Assembly: GCA_015068525.1 (NCBI GenBank)
Contig: SVKJ01000041.1
Coordinates: forward strand, 1 to 8,377
Reading direction: 5' to 3'
Length of the DNA stretch: 8,377 nucleotides
From: Oscillospiraceae bacterium
GTDB taxonomy: Bacteria > Bacillota > Clostridia > UMGS1840 > HGM11507
Shown: positions 1-4,823 of the stretch, in pieces
Layout: every line of letters starts with the position of its first letter
Position numbering within the stretch: position 1 is the stretch's first letter
The notes under the pieces: model-generated
The model's input: the letters and a program-made list of their open reading frames with translations, nothing else
Databases searched by the model: none
Told to the model about the DNA's origin: nothing
Translations under genes and position numbers: made by a program

Positions 1-1
1 G

Positions 2-61
2 GTTAGAGCCTTAAAAAAACCATCATGTGGTAGGAGAATTGAACTAATCCACAGTATCTAA
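2..61 (+). CDS. Possible 3' tail of an upstream gene (partial)
   Basis: Frame 2 is open from the window edge to a TAA at 59-61 and encodes 19 residues starting VRALKK and ending IHSI, with several basic residues (KK, GRR). Both other forward frames hit stops within the first 14 bases. A 19-codon open stretch arises often by chance, and I do not recognise the peptide, so this may be non-coding. A weak inverted repeat (75-94) lies just downstream, where a terminator of such a gene would be expected. Confidence 0.25.
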   Translation, partial: VRALKKPSCGRRIELIHSI

Positions 62-74
62 AACAGTATAGCAT

Positions 75-94
75 ATATCCGTAAAAACGGATAT
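75..94 (+). repeat. Inverted repeat upstream of the esterase gene
   Basis: ATATCCG (75-81) and CGGATAT (88-94) are perfect inverted copies with a 6-nt A-rich loop. Only three T follow, so it would be a weak terminator for whatever lies to the left. It could equally be an operator for the esterase gene, because TATAAT-like sequences lie just after it at 101-106 and 109-114. No convincing -35 box pairs with either of these. Confidence 0.4.
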
Positions 95-130
95 TTAAAC
101 TATAATTATATAATACAAGGAGAATTTTTT

Positions 131-919
131 ATGGCTTTAATAAAATGTAACTTTTTTTCACAAACACTTGGCAAATGCAGTTCAATGTATGTTGTACTGC
201 CTCAGAAAAGTACAGAAGGGCAAATCGGTGTTGATAATAAATGTCAAGATGAAAAATATAAAAGTTTACTGCTTCTTCATGGTCTTTCAGATGATGAAAG
301 TATATGGTTAAGAAGAACATCAATAGAAAGATATGCCACTGAATACGGAATTGCCGTAATTATGCCTTGCGGAGAAAAAAGTTTCTATACCGATATGAAA
401 TATGGTGATCCTTTTTATACATATATCGCAAAGGAAGTACCAAAAATTGCAAGAGAATTTTTTAATATATCTGAAAAAAGGGAAGACTCCTTTGTTGCAG
501 GGATATCCATGGGTGGATATGGCGCTTTAAAAATCGGATTAAGAGAAAATGATGCTTTTTCTTATGCTGCAGGTCTTTCCTCAGTTGCTGATATTGTTGA
601 AAGAAGTAAACCAAAAGACGAAGAATACAGAGATTTTAAAGAAGTTCTTATTCCTGTTTTCGGAGAAGAAATGATTATTCCAAAAGAAGACGATTTATTT
701 AAATTGTCAGAAATGAAAGTAAATTTAAAAGAACAACTACCTAAAATTTTAATGTTGTGCGGAACAGCTGATTTTATGTATCAGGATAACCTTAAACTAA
801 AAGCACATCTTGAAAAGTTGCCGATTGATTACACCTACGAAGAAACTGAAGGTGAAGGGCATAACTGGGGATATTGGGATAATGCAATAAAGAGAGTCCT
901 TGAGTGGTTACCATTATAA
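131..919 (+). CDS. Esterase, tributyrin/S-formylglutathione hydrolase-like alpha/beta hydrolase
   Basis: This is a 262-residue cytosolic serine hydrolase of the esterase D / putative esterase family, in the range of the tributyrin esterases (EstA type) of Gram-positive bacteria. Seen in the sequence: LLLLHG at residues 46-51 supplies the oxyanion-hole region. The nucleophile elbow GISMGG (124-129) has Ser126. The acid is probably Asp214 (GTADF) and the base His244 (GEGHNW). The aromatic NWGYWD after the histidine is typical of the family. There is no signal peptide or membrane segment. The start is supported by AAGGAGA at 118-124, followed by a T6 tract and ATG. The family hydrolyses short-chain acyl esters and acetylated substrates; the natural substrate here cannot be read from the sequence. 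It is apparently monocistronic: the next promoter begins 18 nt after the stop, and there is no clear terminator between them. Confidence 0.88.
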   Translation: MALIKCNFFSQTLGKCSSMYVVLPQKSTEGQIGVDNKCQDEKYKSLLLLHGLSDDESIWLRRTSIERYATEYGIAVIMPCGEKSFYTDMKYGDPFYTYIAKEVPKIAREFFNISEKREDSFVAGISMGGYGALKIGLRENDAFSYAAGLSSVADIVERSKPKDEEYRDFKEVLIPVFGEEMIIPKEDDLFKLSEMKVNLKEQLPKILMLCGTADFMYQDNLKLKAHLEKLPIDYTYEETEGEGHNWGYWDNAIKRVLEWLPL

Positions 920-936
920 TTTTTTATAAAAAAGTA

Positions 937-965
937 TTGACAAGTAAGAGTTTATATGGTAATAT
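937..965 (+). promoter_or_regulatory. Promoter of the infC-rpmI-rplT operon
   Basis: A perfect -35 box TTGACA (937-942) is separated by 17 nt from TAATAT (960-965), a 4/6 match to the -10 consensus. Transcription would start near 971-973, giving a leader of about 130 nt before infC, which is what an attenuated ribosomal-protein operon needs. The promoter starts only 18 nt after the esterase stop codon. Confidence 0.8.
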
Positions 966-970
966 ATTCA

Positions 971-1100
971 GGTAACAAGAAGAAGTTTTCCGCTTCTCAC
1001 CTTAAAGCTTATATGTGTTTAAGGTTAAAAGAAATGATTTTTTTGACGAGCGGAATATTTCTGTTCGTCTTTTTTAATTTAAAAATGGAGGTGCTTTCCT
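971..1100 (+). promoter_or_regulatory. L20-type attenuation leader of infC-rpmI-rplT
   Basis: The untranslated leader can fold in two exclusive ways. Antiterminator form: TTCCGCT (988-994) pairs perfectly with AGCGGAA (1049-1055) and encloses a local hairpin, ACCTTAAA (999-1006) with TTTAAGGT (1018-1025). Terminator form: 1045-1055 pairs with 1059-1069 and is followed by T6, consuming the same 1049-1055 segment. In Firmicutes such as Bacillus subtilis, free ribosomal protein L20 binds the leader of this operon and favours the terminator, so excess L20 shuts off infC-rpmI-rplT. Position, operon content and fold all match that system. Binding by L20 is inferred from the family, not seen. Confidence 0.82.
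1045..1075 (+). terminator. Attenuator terminator in the infC leader
   Basis: The arm GACGAGCGG (1045-1053) pairs with CTGTTCGTC (1061-1069), including two G-U pairs, and two further A-T pairs close the loop. T6 follows at 1070-1075. It lies 25 nt upstream of the infC start codon, so it acts inside the operon's own leader and not at the end of the preceding gene. Confidence 0.85.
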
Positions 1101-1613
1101 ATTAGTAGCAAGGAATTACAAATCAACGAATCTATAAAAAGAGCTGAAATCAGAGTTATAGATTCAGATGGTTCGCAACTTGGTATTATGTCATCAACAG
1201 AAGCTTTAGAAATCGCAAACAATAAAAATCTTGATCTGGTTATGATTGCTCCGCAAGCAGAACCACCTGTATGTCGTATTATGGATTACGGGAAATACAG
1301 ATTTGAACAAGCGAAAAAAGAAAAGGAATCTAAGAAAAATCAAAAAGTTATCAGTATTAAAGAAGTAAGACTTTCAATGTCAATTGATACTCATGATTTT
1401 AACACCAAATTAAATCAGGCATTAAAGTTCTTAAAATCGGGTAACAAAGTTAAAGTATCTGTTAAATTCAGGGGCAGAGAAATGGCGCATACCGAACTTG
1501 GTGCAAAACTTTTAGAAAGATTTATGGAAGGTGCCAATGAATTCTCAGTTGTTGAAAAGCAACCTAAAATGGAAGGCAGAAATATGGCGATGTACTTAGC
1601 GCCTAAAGCATAA
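1101..1613 (+). CDS. infC: Translation initiation factor IF-3, ATT start codon
   Basis: IF-3 binds the 30S subunit, keeps it apart from the 50S, and checks start codon-initiator tRNA pairing. The first in-frame ATG (1188) is too far downstream: translation of 1101-1187 gives the conserved IF-3 N-terminus (SSKELQINE, then IKRAEIRVIDSDGSQLGIM). The frame begins at ATT 1101-1103, 8 nt after the perfect Shine-Dalgarno GGAGGT (1087-1092), giving 170 residues, the normal family length. The IF-3 signature RIMDYGKYRFEQ is at residues 59-70. A lysine/glutamate-rich linker (about 71-82) leads to the C-terminal domain (about 83-170), with the FRGREM motif at 123-128. A rare AUU start is a known trait of infC in E. 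coli, where it allows IF-3 to repress its own translation; the same is inferred here. First gene of the operon. Confidence 0.96.
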   Translation: MSSKELQINESIKRAEIRVIDSDGSQLGIMSSTEALEIANNKNLDLVMIAPQAEPPVCRIMDYGKYRFEQAKKEKESKKNQKVISIKEVRLSMSIDTHDFNTKLNQALKFLKSGNKVKVSVKFRGREMAHTELGAKLLERFMEGANEFSVVEKQPKMEGRNMAMYLAPKA

Positions 1614-1670
1614 GTTAACAATTTTTAAAATTGCATAAATATATTTTAAAGTCGAGAGGAGCGAATGAAA

Positions 1671-1868
1671 ATGGGAAAAATTAAAACTCATAGAGGTGCT
1701 GCAAAAAGATTTAGCTTAACAAAATCTGGAAAAGTTAAAAAAACCAGTGCTTACAGAAGACACATTTTAACAAAGAAAACAACTAAGAGAAAAAGAGCAT
1801 TAAGAAAGATTTCTTATGCATGTCCTGCAAATGAGGCAGTAATTAAGAAATTAATTCCTTACAAATAA
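1671..1868 (+). CDS. rpmI: 50S ribosomal protein bL35
   Basis: Small, very basic protein of the large ribosomal subunit. The N-terminus MGKIKTHRGAAKRF is diagnostic for bL35, and the length of 65 residues is usual. An ATG two codons upstream (1665) is only 3 nt from the Shine-Dalgarno AGGAG (1657-1661). The ATG at 1671 has a 9-nt spacing and matches the usual family start, so I chose it. Second gene of the operon, 57 nt after infC. The gap contains a weak AT-only inverted repeat (1619-1633). Confidence 0.96.
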   Translation: MGKIKTHRGAAKRFSLTKSGKVKKTSAYRRHILTKKTTKRKRALRKISYACPANEAVIKKLIPYK

Positions 1869-1897
1869 GATTGATAAAAGATAGGAGGTAAATTACA

Positions 1898-2251
1898 ATG
1901 GCTAGAGTTAAAGGTGCTATGAACACCAGAAAAAGACATAAAAAGATTTTAAAATTAGCTAAAGGATATAGAGGCGCAAAAAGTAAATTATATAGAACTG
2001 CTAATCAGGCAGTTATGAAATCATTAGTTTATTCTTATATCGGAAGAAAACAAAAGAAGAGAGATTTCAGAAAATTATGGATTGCAAGAATAAATGCTGC
2101 TGCAAGAATGAATGGTATCAGTTATTCTAAATTTATGAATGGTCTTAAAAAAGCAAACATTACTCTTAATAGAAAAATGCTTGCAGAAATTGCTGTTTCT
2201 GACGAACAGGCTTTTAAAGCATTGGTAGAGAAGGCAAAAGCAAGCCTATAA
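1898..2251 (+). CDS. rplT: 50S ribosomal protein bL20
   Basis: The 117-residue bL20 binds 23S rRNA early in 50S assembly. In Firmicutes it is also the repressor of its own operon through the leader RNA. Family hallmarks are MARVKGAMNTRKRHKKIL at the N-terminus, the long basic helix with GYRGAKSKLYRTANQAV (residues 23-39), and the bL20 signature region KKRDFRKLWIARINAAAR (53-70). The N-terminal part is highly basic, while the C-terminal globular part (from about residue 60) is the domain known to carry RNA-binding repression. The Shine-Dalgarno is AGGAGGT (1883-1889). Last gene of the operon, 29 nt after rpmI. Confidence 0.97.
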   Translation: MARVKGAMNTRKRHKKILKLAKGYRGAKSKLYRTANQAVMKSLVYSYIGRKQKKRDFRKLWIARINAAARMNGISYSKFMNGLKKANITLNRKMLAEIAVSDEQAFKALVEKAKASL

Positions 2252-2258
2252 TATAAAG

Positions 2259-2288
2259 GGTTGTTAAAATTGTCTGGAACGTGCAAAA
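2259..2288. repeat. 30-bp direct repeat, copy 1
   Basis: The sequence begins GGTTGTTAAAATTGTCTGG and ends ACGTGCAAAA. It is identical over 30 bp to 2495-2524. It starts 7 nt after the rplT stop and is followed after 12 nt by the operon terminator stem. Confidence 0.95.
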
Positions 2289-2299
2289 AGAATAATAGT

Positions 2300-2328
2300 T
2301 GGGATGCATAAGCATCCCATTTCTTTTT
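2300..2328 (+). terminator. Terminator of the infC-rpmI-rplT operon
   Basis: GGGATGC (2301-2307) pairs with GCATCCC (2312-2318) around an ATAA loop, with one more T-A pair at the base. It is followed by TTTCTTTTT (2320-2328). Standard rho-independent terminator. Confidence 0.9.
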
Positions 2329-2334
2329 AAAGGT

Positions 2335-2358
2335 ATAAATTTGATAAATCAAATTTAT
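2335..2358. repeat. AT-rich palindrome
   Basis: ATAAATTTGAT (2335-2345) and ATCAAATTTAT (2348-2358) are perfect inverted 11-mers with only AA between. No T-run follows, so it is not an obvious terminator. It lies between the two direct repeats, in DNA with no gene. Confidence 0.75.
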
Positions 2359-2380
2359 GGAATTTATTTTTGCACTTTGA

Positions 2381-2429
2381 ACGAAAATGCTCTCTACCGT
2401 ACAACGTACGCCTACGAGAACATTTTCGT
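2381..2429. repeat. Long imperfect hairpin element
   Basis: Three nested stems: ACGAAAATG (2381-2389) with CATTTTCGT (2421-2429), then a C-A mismatch, then TCTC (2391-2394) with GAGA (2416-2419), and an apical CGTAC (2398-2402) with GTACG (2406-2410) around AAC. It is more GC-rich than its surroundings. No T-run follows and no credible reading frame fits, so it looks like a dispersed palindromic unit (REP/MITE-like) or a structured RNA, not a terminator. Confidence 0.65.
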
Positions 2430-2494
2430 CCAATCCAATCAATTTTCCCTAACCCTTGATTCATTTGGAAGGCATCGAGCCGTTCAAAACAAAT

Positions 2495-2524
2495 GGTTGT
2501 TAAAATTGTCTGGAACGTGCAAAA
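2495..2524. repeat. 30-bp direct repeat, copy 2
   Basis: Perfect copy of 2259-2288, offset by 236 bp. Like copy 1, it is followed about 13 nt later by a terminator stem, but the stem sequence is different. Its end GTGCAAAATAA (2517-2527) is also a near inverted copy of TTATTTTTGCAC at 2364-2375. Confidence 0.95.
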
Positions 2525-2537
2525 TAAAAAGATATTT

Positions 2538-2561
2538 GGGGTGAAAGACACTCCTTTTTTT
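2538..2561 (+). terminator. Second plus-strand terminator after repeat copy 2
   Basis: GGGGTG (2538-2543) pairs with CACTCC (2549-2554), one G-U pair, loop AAAGA, followed by T7 (2555-2561). It could back up the rplT terminator or end a short transcript from the 2330-2530 element. Confidence 0.75.
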
Positions 2562-2564
2562 ATT

Positions 2565-2605
2565 AAAAAAAACGCAAAACATATTAAACAATGTTTTGCG
2601 TTTTT
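2565..2605 (-). terminator. Terminator of purC, possibly bidirectional
   Basis: The 15-bp stem pairs 2568-2582 with 2591-2605 and has the core ACGCAAAACAT. On the minus strand it ends in a T8 run (2572-2565), 18 nt after the purC stop. The plus strand also reads into T5, so it may stop convergent transcription from the rplT side as well. Confidence 0.9.
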
Positions 2606-2622
2606 AACATTTTTATCAAAAA

Positions 2623-3306
2623 TTATCTTTCTAAAATAAGTTTTGTAAGTTCAACAGGTTCAACGATTTTACCGTCTTTATAAACTCTCATATTACCTGA
2701 TGCGATTTCGTCAATAAGAATAACTTCGTTATTGTTATAACCAAATTCAAACTTAATATCCCATAAATCAAGACCTATAGATTTCAAATCGTCAGCAACT
2801 ATTTTTGTGATTTTTAAAGTTTGTTCTTTCATACTTTCAAACATTTCAGGTGTCATAACATTAAGAGCTGCAAGACCTTCTTTTGTAACAAGAGGATCGC
2901 CTAAAGCATCATTTTTAAATGTACATTCAACATATCCACCGTCTAAAACAGTACCGTCTTCAATATATTCTCCGTATCTTCTTATAAAACTTCCTGTAGC
3001 AACAAGTCTGCATATAACTTCTAATCCATGCCCAAAAACAGTTGCAGGAAGAACTTCCATGGTAGCATTATCAATATCTGCACCAACGTAATGAGTTTTG
3101 ATGCCTGCTTTTTTCAAAAGTTCAAAATAGTGAATGGAAGTTTTAAGGTTTTCTTTTCCGATACCATCAATAGTAAGACCAACAGTATTTTCACCCGGAT
3201 CAAAAACTCCGTCTTTACCTGTACAGTCATCTTTGAATTTCAGTAACACGTTACCGTTTTCCAAACTGTAAACATCTTTTGTTTTACCTGTGTAAATTTT
3301 TTTCAT
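2623..3306 (-). CDS. purC: PurC-like SAICAR synthase (phosphoribosylaminoimidazole-succinocarboxamide synthase)
   Basis: PurC joins aspartate to CAIR with ATP in purine synthesis, in the cytosol. Seen: GKTKDVY (residues 7-13) in the N-terminal ATP-binding lobe. The family signature R-x3-[TA]-G-S appears as RLVATGS (100-106), and the second signature fits exactly as LWDIKFEFG (181-189), followed by LIDE (197-200). FKNDALGDP (130-138) matches the usual LKNDaxxDP. I chose ATG 3306 (227 aa) because MKKIYTGKTKDVY is the normal N-terminus and GAGGGAG lies just upstream; an in-frame ATG at 3354 would add 16 unsupported residues. Odd points: the canonical P-[IV]-E before the first signature is GLE, and the usual DE-x-SPD-x2-R block is DEIASGNMR (199-207). 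The C-terminus is also shorter than E. coli PurC. The gene stands alone, outside a pur cluster. SAICAR synthase is the best call, but the exact substrate of this subfamily is inferred. Confidence 0.85.
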   Translation of the reverse strand: MKKIYTGKTKDVYSLENGNVLLKFKDDCTGKDGVFDPGENTVGLTIDGIGKENLKTSIHYFELLKKAGIKTHYVGADIDNATMEVLPATVFGHGLEVICRLVATGSFIRRYGEYIEDGTVLDGGYVECTFKNDALGDPLVTKEGLAALNVMTPEMFESMKEQTLKITKIVADDLKSIGLDLWDIKFEFGYNNNEVILIDEIASGNMRVYKDGKIVEPVELTKLILER

Positions 3307-3361
3307 AAGTGGCACTCCCTCTATAAAATATAAATTATTAACAAAAATAATCACAAAATAT

Positions 3362-3421
3362 ATTCTATCATATTTTTTTTATTTTGCATATATTTTTTTT
3401 AAAAAAAATCAAATTTTTTTT
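3362..3421 (-). promoter_or_regulatory. A/T-tract DNA and possible purC promoter
   Basis: On the minus strand TAGAAT (3367-3362) could be a -10 box, but no good -35 is visible. Upstream of it are T8 tracts at 3373-3380, 3393-3400 and 3414-3421 and an A8 tract at 3401-3408. The T8 tracts are spaced 20-21 bp, about two helical turns, a pattern associated with bent DNA or UP elements. The A8 and last T8 can also pair as a weak AT-only hairpin. There is no recognisable purine riboswitch. Confidence 0.4.
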
Positions 3422-3425
3422 AAAA

Positions 3426-3833
3426 TTACCTGTATCTTCTTTTATATGTAGATCTTCTTCTTTTGGATCTTGTATTTATTCCTACAATTCCGCCTATGCC
3501 CGAAGCAATTATAATTGACAGAAAACTTTTAAAAAGCAGTATGTTAAATGAAAAACTAAAAGTTAATATTATGCTTAGTATGTATAATTCAACAAAGAAT
3601 ATAAATCCTGTTGCCATACCATTTAAAAGTCCATATTCATAAACATTCCTCGAAGTTAAAAAACCTGCAATAAGTGAGGTAATAACAGTTATTACCAAGG
3701 TTATAGTTCTTACAGCACTGTCAGGAATTATAGATAAAGCAGTAAGCAGTGAACATACAATAAATAAAACAAAAGTTAAAATCAAAGCAACAATACTGCT
3801 TATAATCGCTCTTCTTAAATCAATAATATTCAT
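3426..3833 (-). CDS. TIGR04086 family (DUF3792, YrzE-like) membrane protein
   Basis: This is a 135-residue integral membrane protein of unknown function. Four hydrophobic segments are visible: about residues 11-33, 42-60, 70-94 and 97-120. The family pattern is recognisable in GFLTSRNVYEYGLLNGMATG (57-76), a glycine-containing loop with a G-L-x-G-x-x-x-G motif. GIGGIVGINTRSK before the C-terminus is also typical. The tail RSKRRRSTYKRRYR is strongly basic and should face the cytoplasm. The Shine-Dalgarno AGGAGGG lies 8 nt before the ATG. It follows the radical SAM gene by 28 nt on the same strand, so the two are probably co-transcribed. The partner protein and substrate are unknown for the family. 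Confidence 0.8.
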   Translation of the reverse strand: MNIIDLRRAIISSIVALILTFVLFIVCSLLTALSIIPDSAVRTITLVITVITSLIAGFLTSRNVYEYGLLNGMATGFIFFVELYILSIILTFSFSFNILLFKSFLSIIIASGIGGIVGINTRSKRRRSTYKRRYR

Positions 3834-3861
3834 TTTCTAAACCCTCCTATAGAAAATATAT

Positions 3862-4776
3862 TTATTTAGTATCCAATTTATACCCTTGCTTAAAATTTAT
3901 TCTCTTCATTTTATCTTCAATCTCATTTAATATTTTTCTCCAGCTGTGTCCCCAGTTTTCAAAAACTGTTTCTTCTTCAGGTGCTCTGCCAAGAAGTCTT
4001 TGAACAGGGCAGTCAGGGTTGAGATATGAGAGGAATGTAATTACTTCATTTATAAATTCATCTTTGGTTTTAAGAGTTATTTCTCCATTTGTATACATAT
4101 CGCAAAGCCGTGTGTTTTTTACGATGTATAAAGAATGGCATTTTACATTAGAAACTTTGCATTCATTTAAAAATAATGCAGAATTAATAACATCATCTAA
4201 TGTGTCGCAAAACAGCCCCAAAATAATATGCGCACCAACTAAAAAACCATAACTTAATATTAATTCGGAGGATTTTTTGAAATCGGAAACGGTATGTCCT
4301 CTGTTTAAAATTTTAAGAGAATTGTCATTAGCTGTTTGCAAACCCATCTCAAACATAATTTCAATTCCGAATTCTTCCTTTATCATTTTTGCGTAATCAA
4401 GATGTTCTTTTTGTATACAGTCAGGGCGCGTTGAAATCGCAATTTCAACTATGTTTTTAAATCTTGTTACTTTTTTTAAATTTTCATAAAAAACTTTTGG
4501 AGGAAGATAAGTGTTGGTAAAATTTTGAAAGTAGGCAATAAATTTTTTTGCCTTATATTTACTTCCTATATATTCCATATTTTCTGTAATCTGAGTTTCG
4601 ATAGGAACAGTGTTTTCTTTTGTTTCAAACCCTGCGCCGACAGAAGAACAAAAAATGCATCCGCCGACTCCCTTAGTGCCGTCACGGTTAGGGCAGGTAA
4701 GCGGTAAATTTATAGGCAGTTTATATACTTTTTCGTGATATTTTTCTTTAAGATAATCTGAATATTTATAATACAT
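3862..4776 (-). CDS. TIGR01212 family radical SAM protein (YtqA-like)
   Basis: This 304-residue radical SAM enzyme matches the TIGR01212 family (B. subtilis YtqA, E. coli YhcC). The 4Fe-4S site is C28-x11-C40-x2-C43, in CPNRDGTKGVGGCIFC. Other family landmarks are YFQNFTNTYLPP (82-93), ISTRPDC (114-120), the MGLQTANDNSLKILNRGH block and HIILGL, followed by a CHSLYIVKNT segment and RLLGRAPEEE near the C-terminus. Homologues cleave SAM to start radical chemistry. In some genomes the gene sits next to the tRNA wobble-uridine methyltransferase ytqB (mnmM); no such neighbour is present here. The N-terminus YSDYLKEKYHEKVYKL aligns well with the family, so the start is probably right, yet no Shine-Dalgarno precedes it, and a terminator ends only 12 nt upstream. 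First gene of a pair with the TIGR04086 gene. Confidence 0.88.
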   Translation of the reverse strand: MYYKYSDYLKEKYHEKVYKLPINLPLTCPNRDGTKGVGGCIFCSSVGAGFETKENTVPIETQITENMEYIGSKYKAKKFIAYFQNFTNTYLPPKVFYENLKKVTRFKNIVEIAISTRPDCIQKEHLDYAKMIKEEFGIEIMFEMGLQTANDNSLKILNRGHTVSDFKKSSELILSYGFLVGAHIILGLFCDTLDDVINSALFLNECKVSNVKCHSLYIVKNTRLCDMYTNGEITLKTKDEFINEVITFLSYLNPDCPVQRLLGRAPEEETVFENWGHSWRKILNEIEDKMKRINFKQGYKLDTK

Positions 4777-4782
4777 AATATC

Positions 4783-4788
4783 ATTCTA
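4783..4788 (-). promoter_or_regulatory. Possible -10 box for leaderless transcription of the radical SAM gene
   Basis: On the minus strand TAGAAT (4788-4783, 5/6 to consensus) sits 6 nt before the ATG at 4776, so transcription would start at or next to the start codon. No Shine-Dalgarno is present. A good -35 box is absent: GCCATT lies at the expected place, inside the terminator stem. The call is therefore tentative. Confidence 0.3.
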
Positions 4789-4816
4789 AAAAATGCCATT
4801 TTAAAAATGGCATTTT
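4788..4816 (-). terminator. Terminator of the acidic-tail membrane protein gene
   Basis: AAAATGCCATTTT (4790-4802) and AAAATGGCATTTT (4804-4816) are perfect inverted 13-mers. On the minus strand the stem runs into T6 (4793-4788). It lies 7 nt after the stop of the gene at 4824-5504 and 12 nt before the ATG of the next gene on the same strand. Confidence 0.88.
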
Positions 4817-4823
4817 CATATAA

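Noticed and set aside
1..30. GGTTAGAGCC resembles a tRNA D-loop
   Set aside because: What follows has no anticodon stem, T-loop (GTTCGA) or acceptor pairing, so no tRNA can be drawn.
2259..2524. Two-repeat CRISPR-like arrangement
   Set aside because: Only two copies, 206 bp apart, no regular spacer length and no cas genes.
2122..2551. Reading frames on both strands between rplT and purC (minus 2122-2442 and 2327-2551, plus 2299-2544)
   Set aside because: They overlap rplT, terminators and palindromes, lack ribosome sites, and their peptides reflect the inverted repeats; more likely non-coding.
2495..2561. T-box riboswitch, because TGGAAC is followed by a terminator
   Set aside because: The T-box core (GGGTGGnACCGCG) is absent and no aminoacyl-tRNA or amino-acid gene follows on that strand.
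3307..3354. Longer purC start at 3354
   Set aside because: The extra 16 residues are not family-like, and the good Shine-Dalgarno lies directly before the ATG at 3306.
3307..3425. Purine riboswitch upstream of purC
   Set aside because: The leader is almost pure A/T with no conserved three-stem aptamer or loop motifs.
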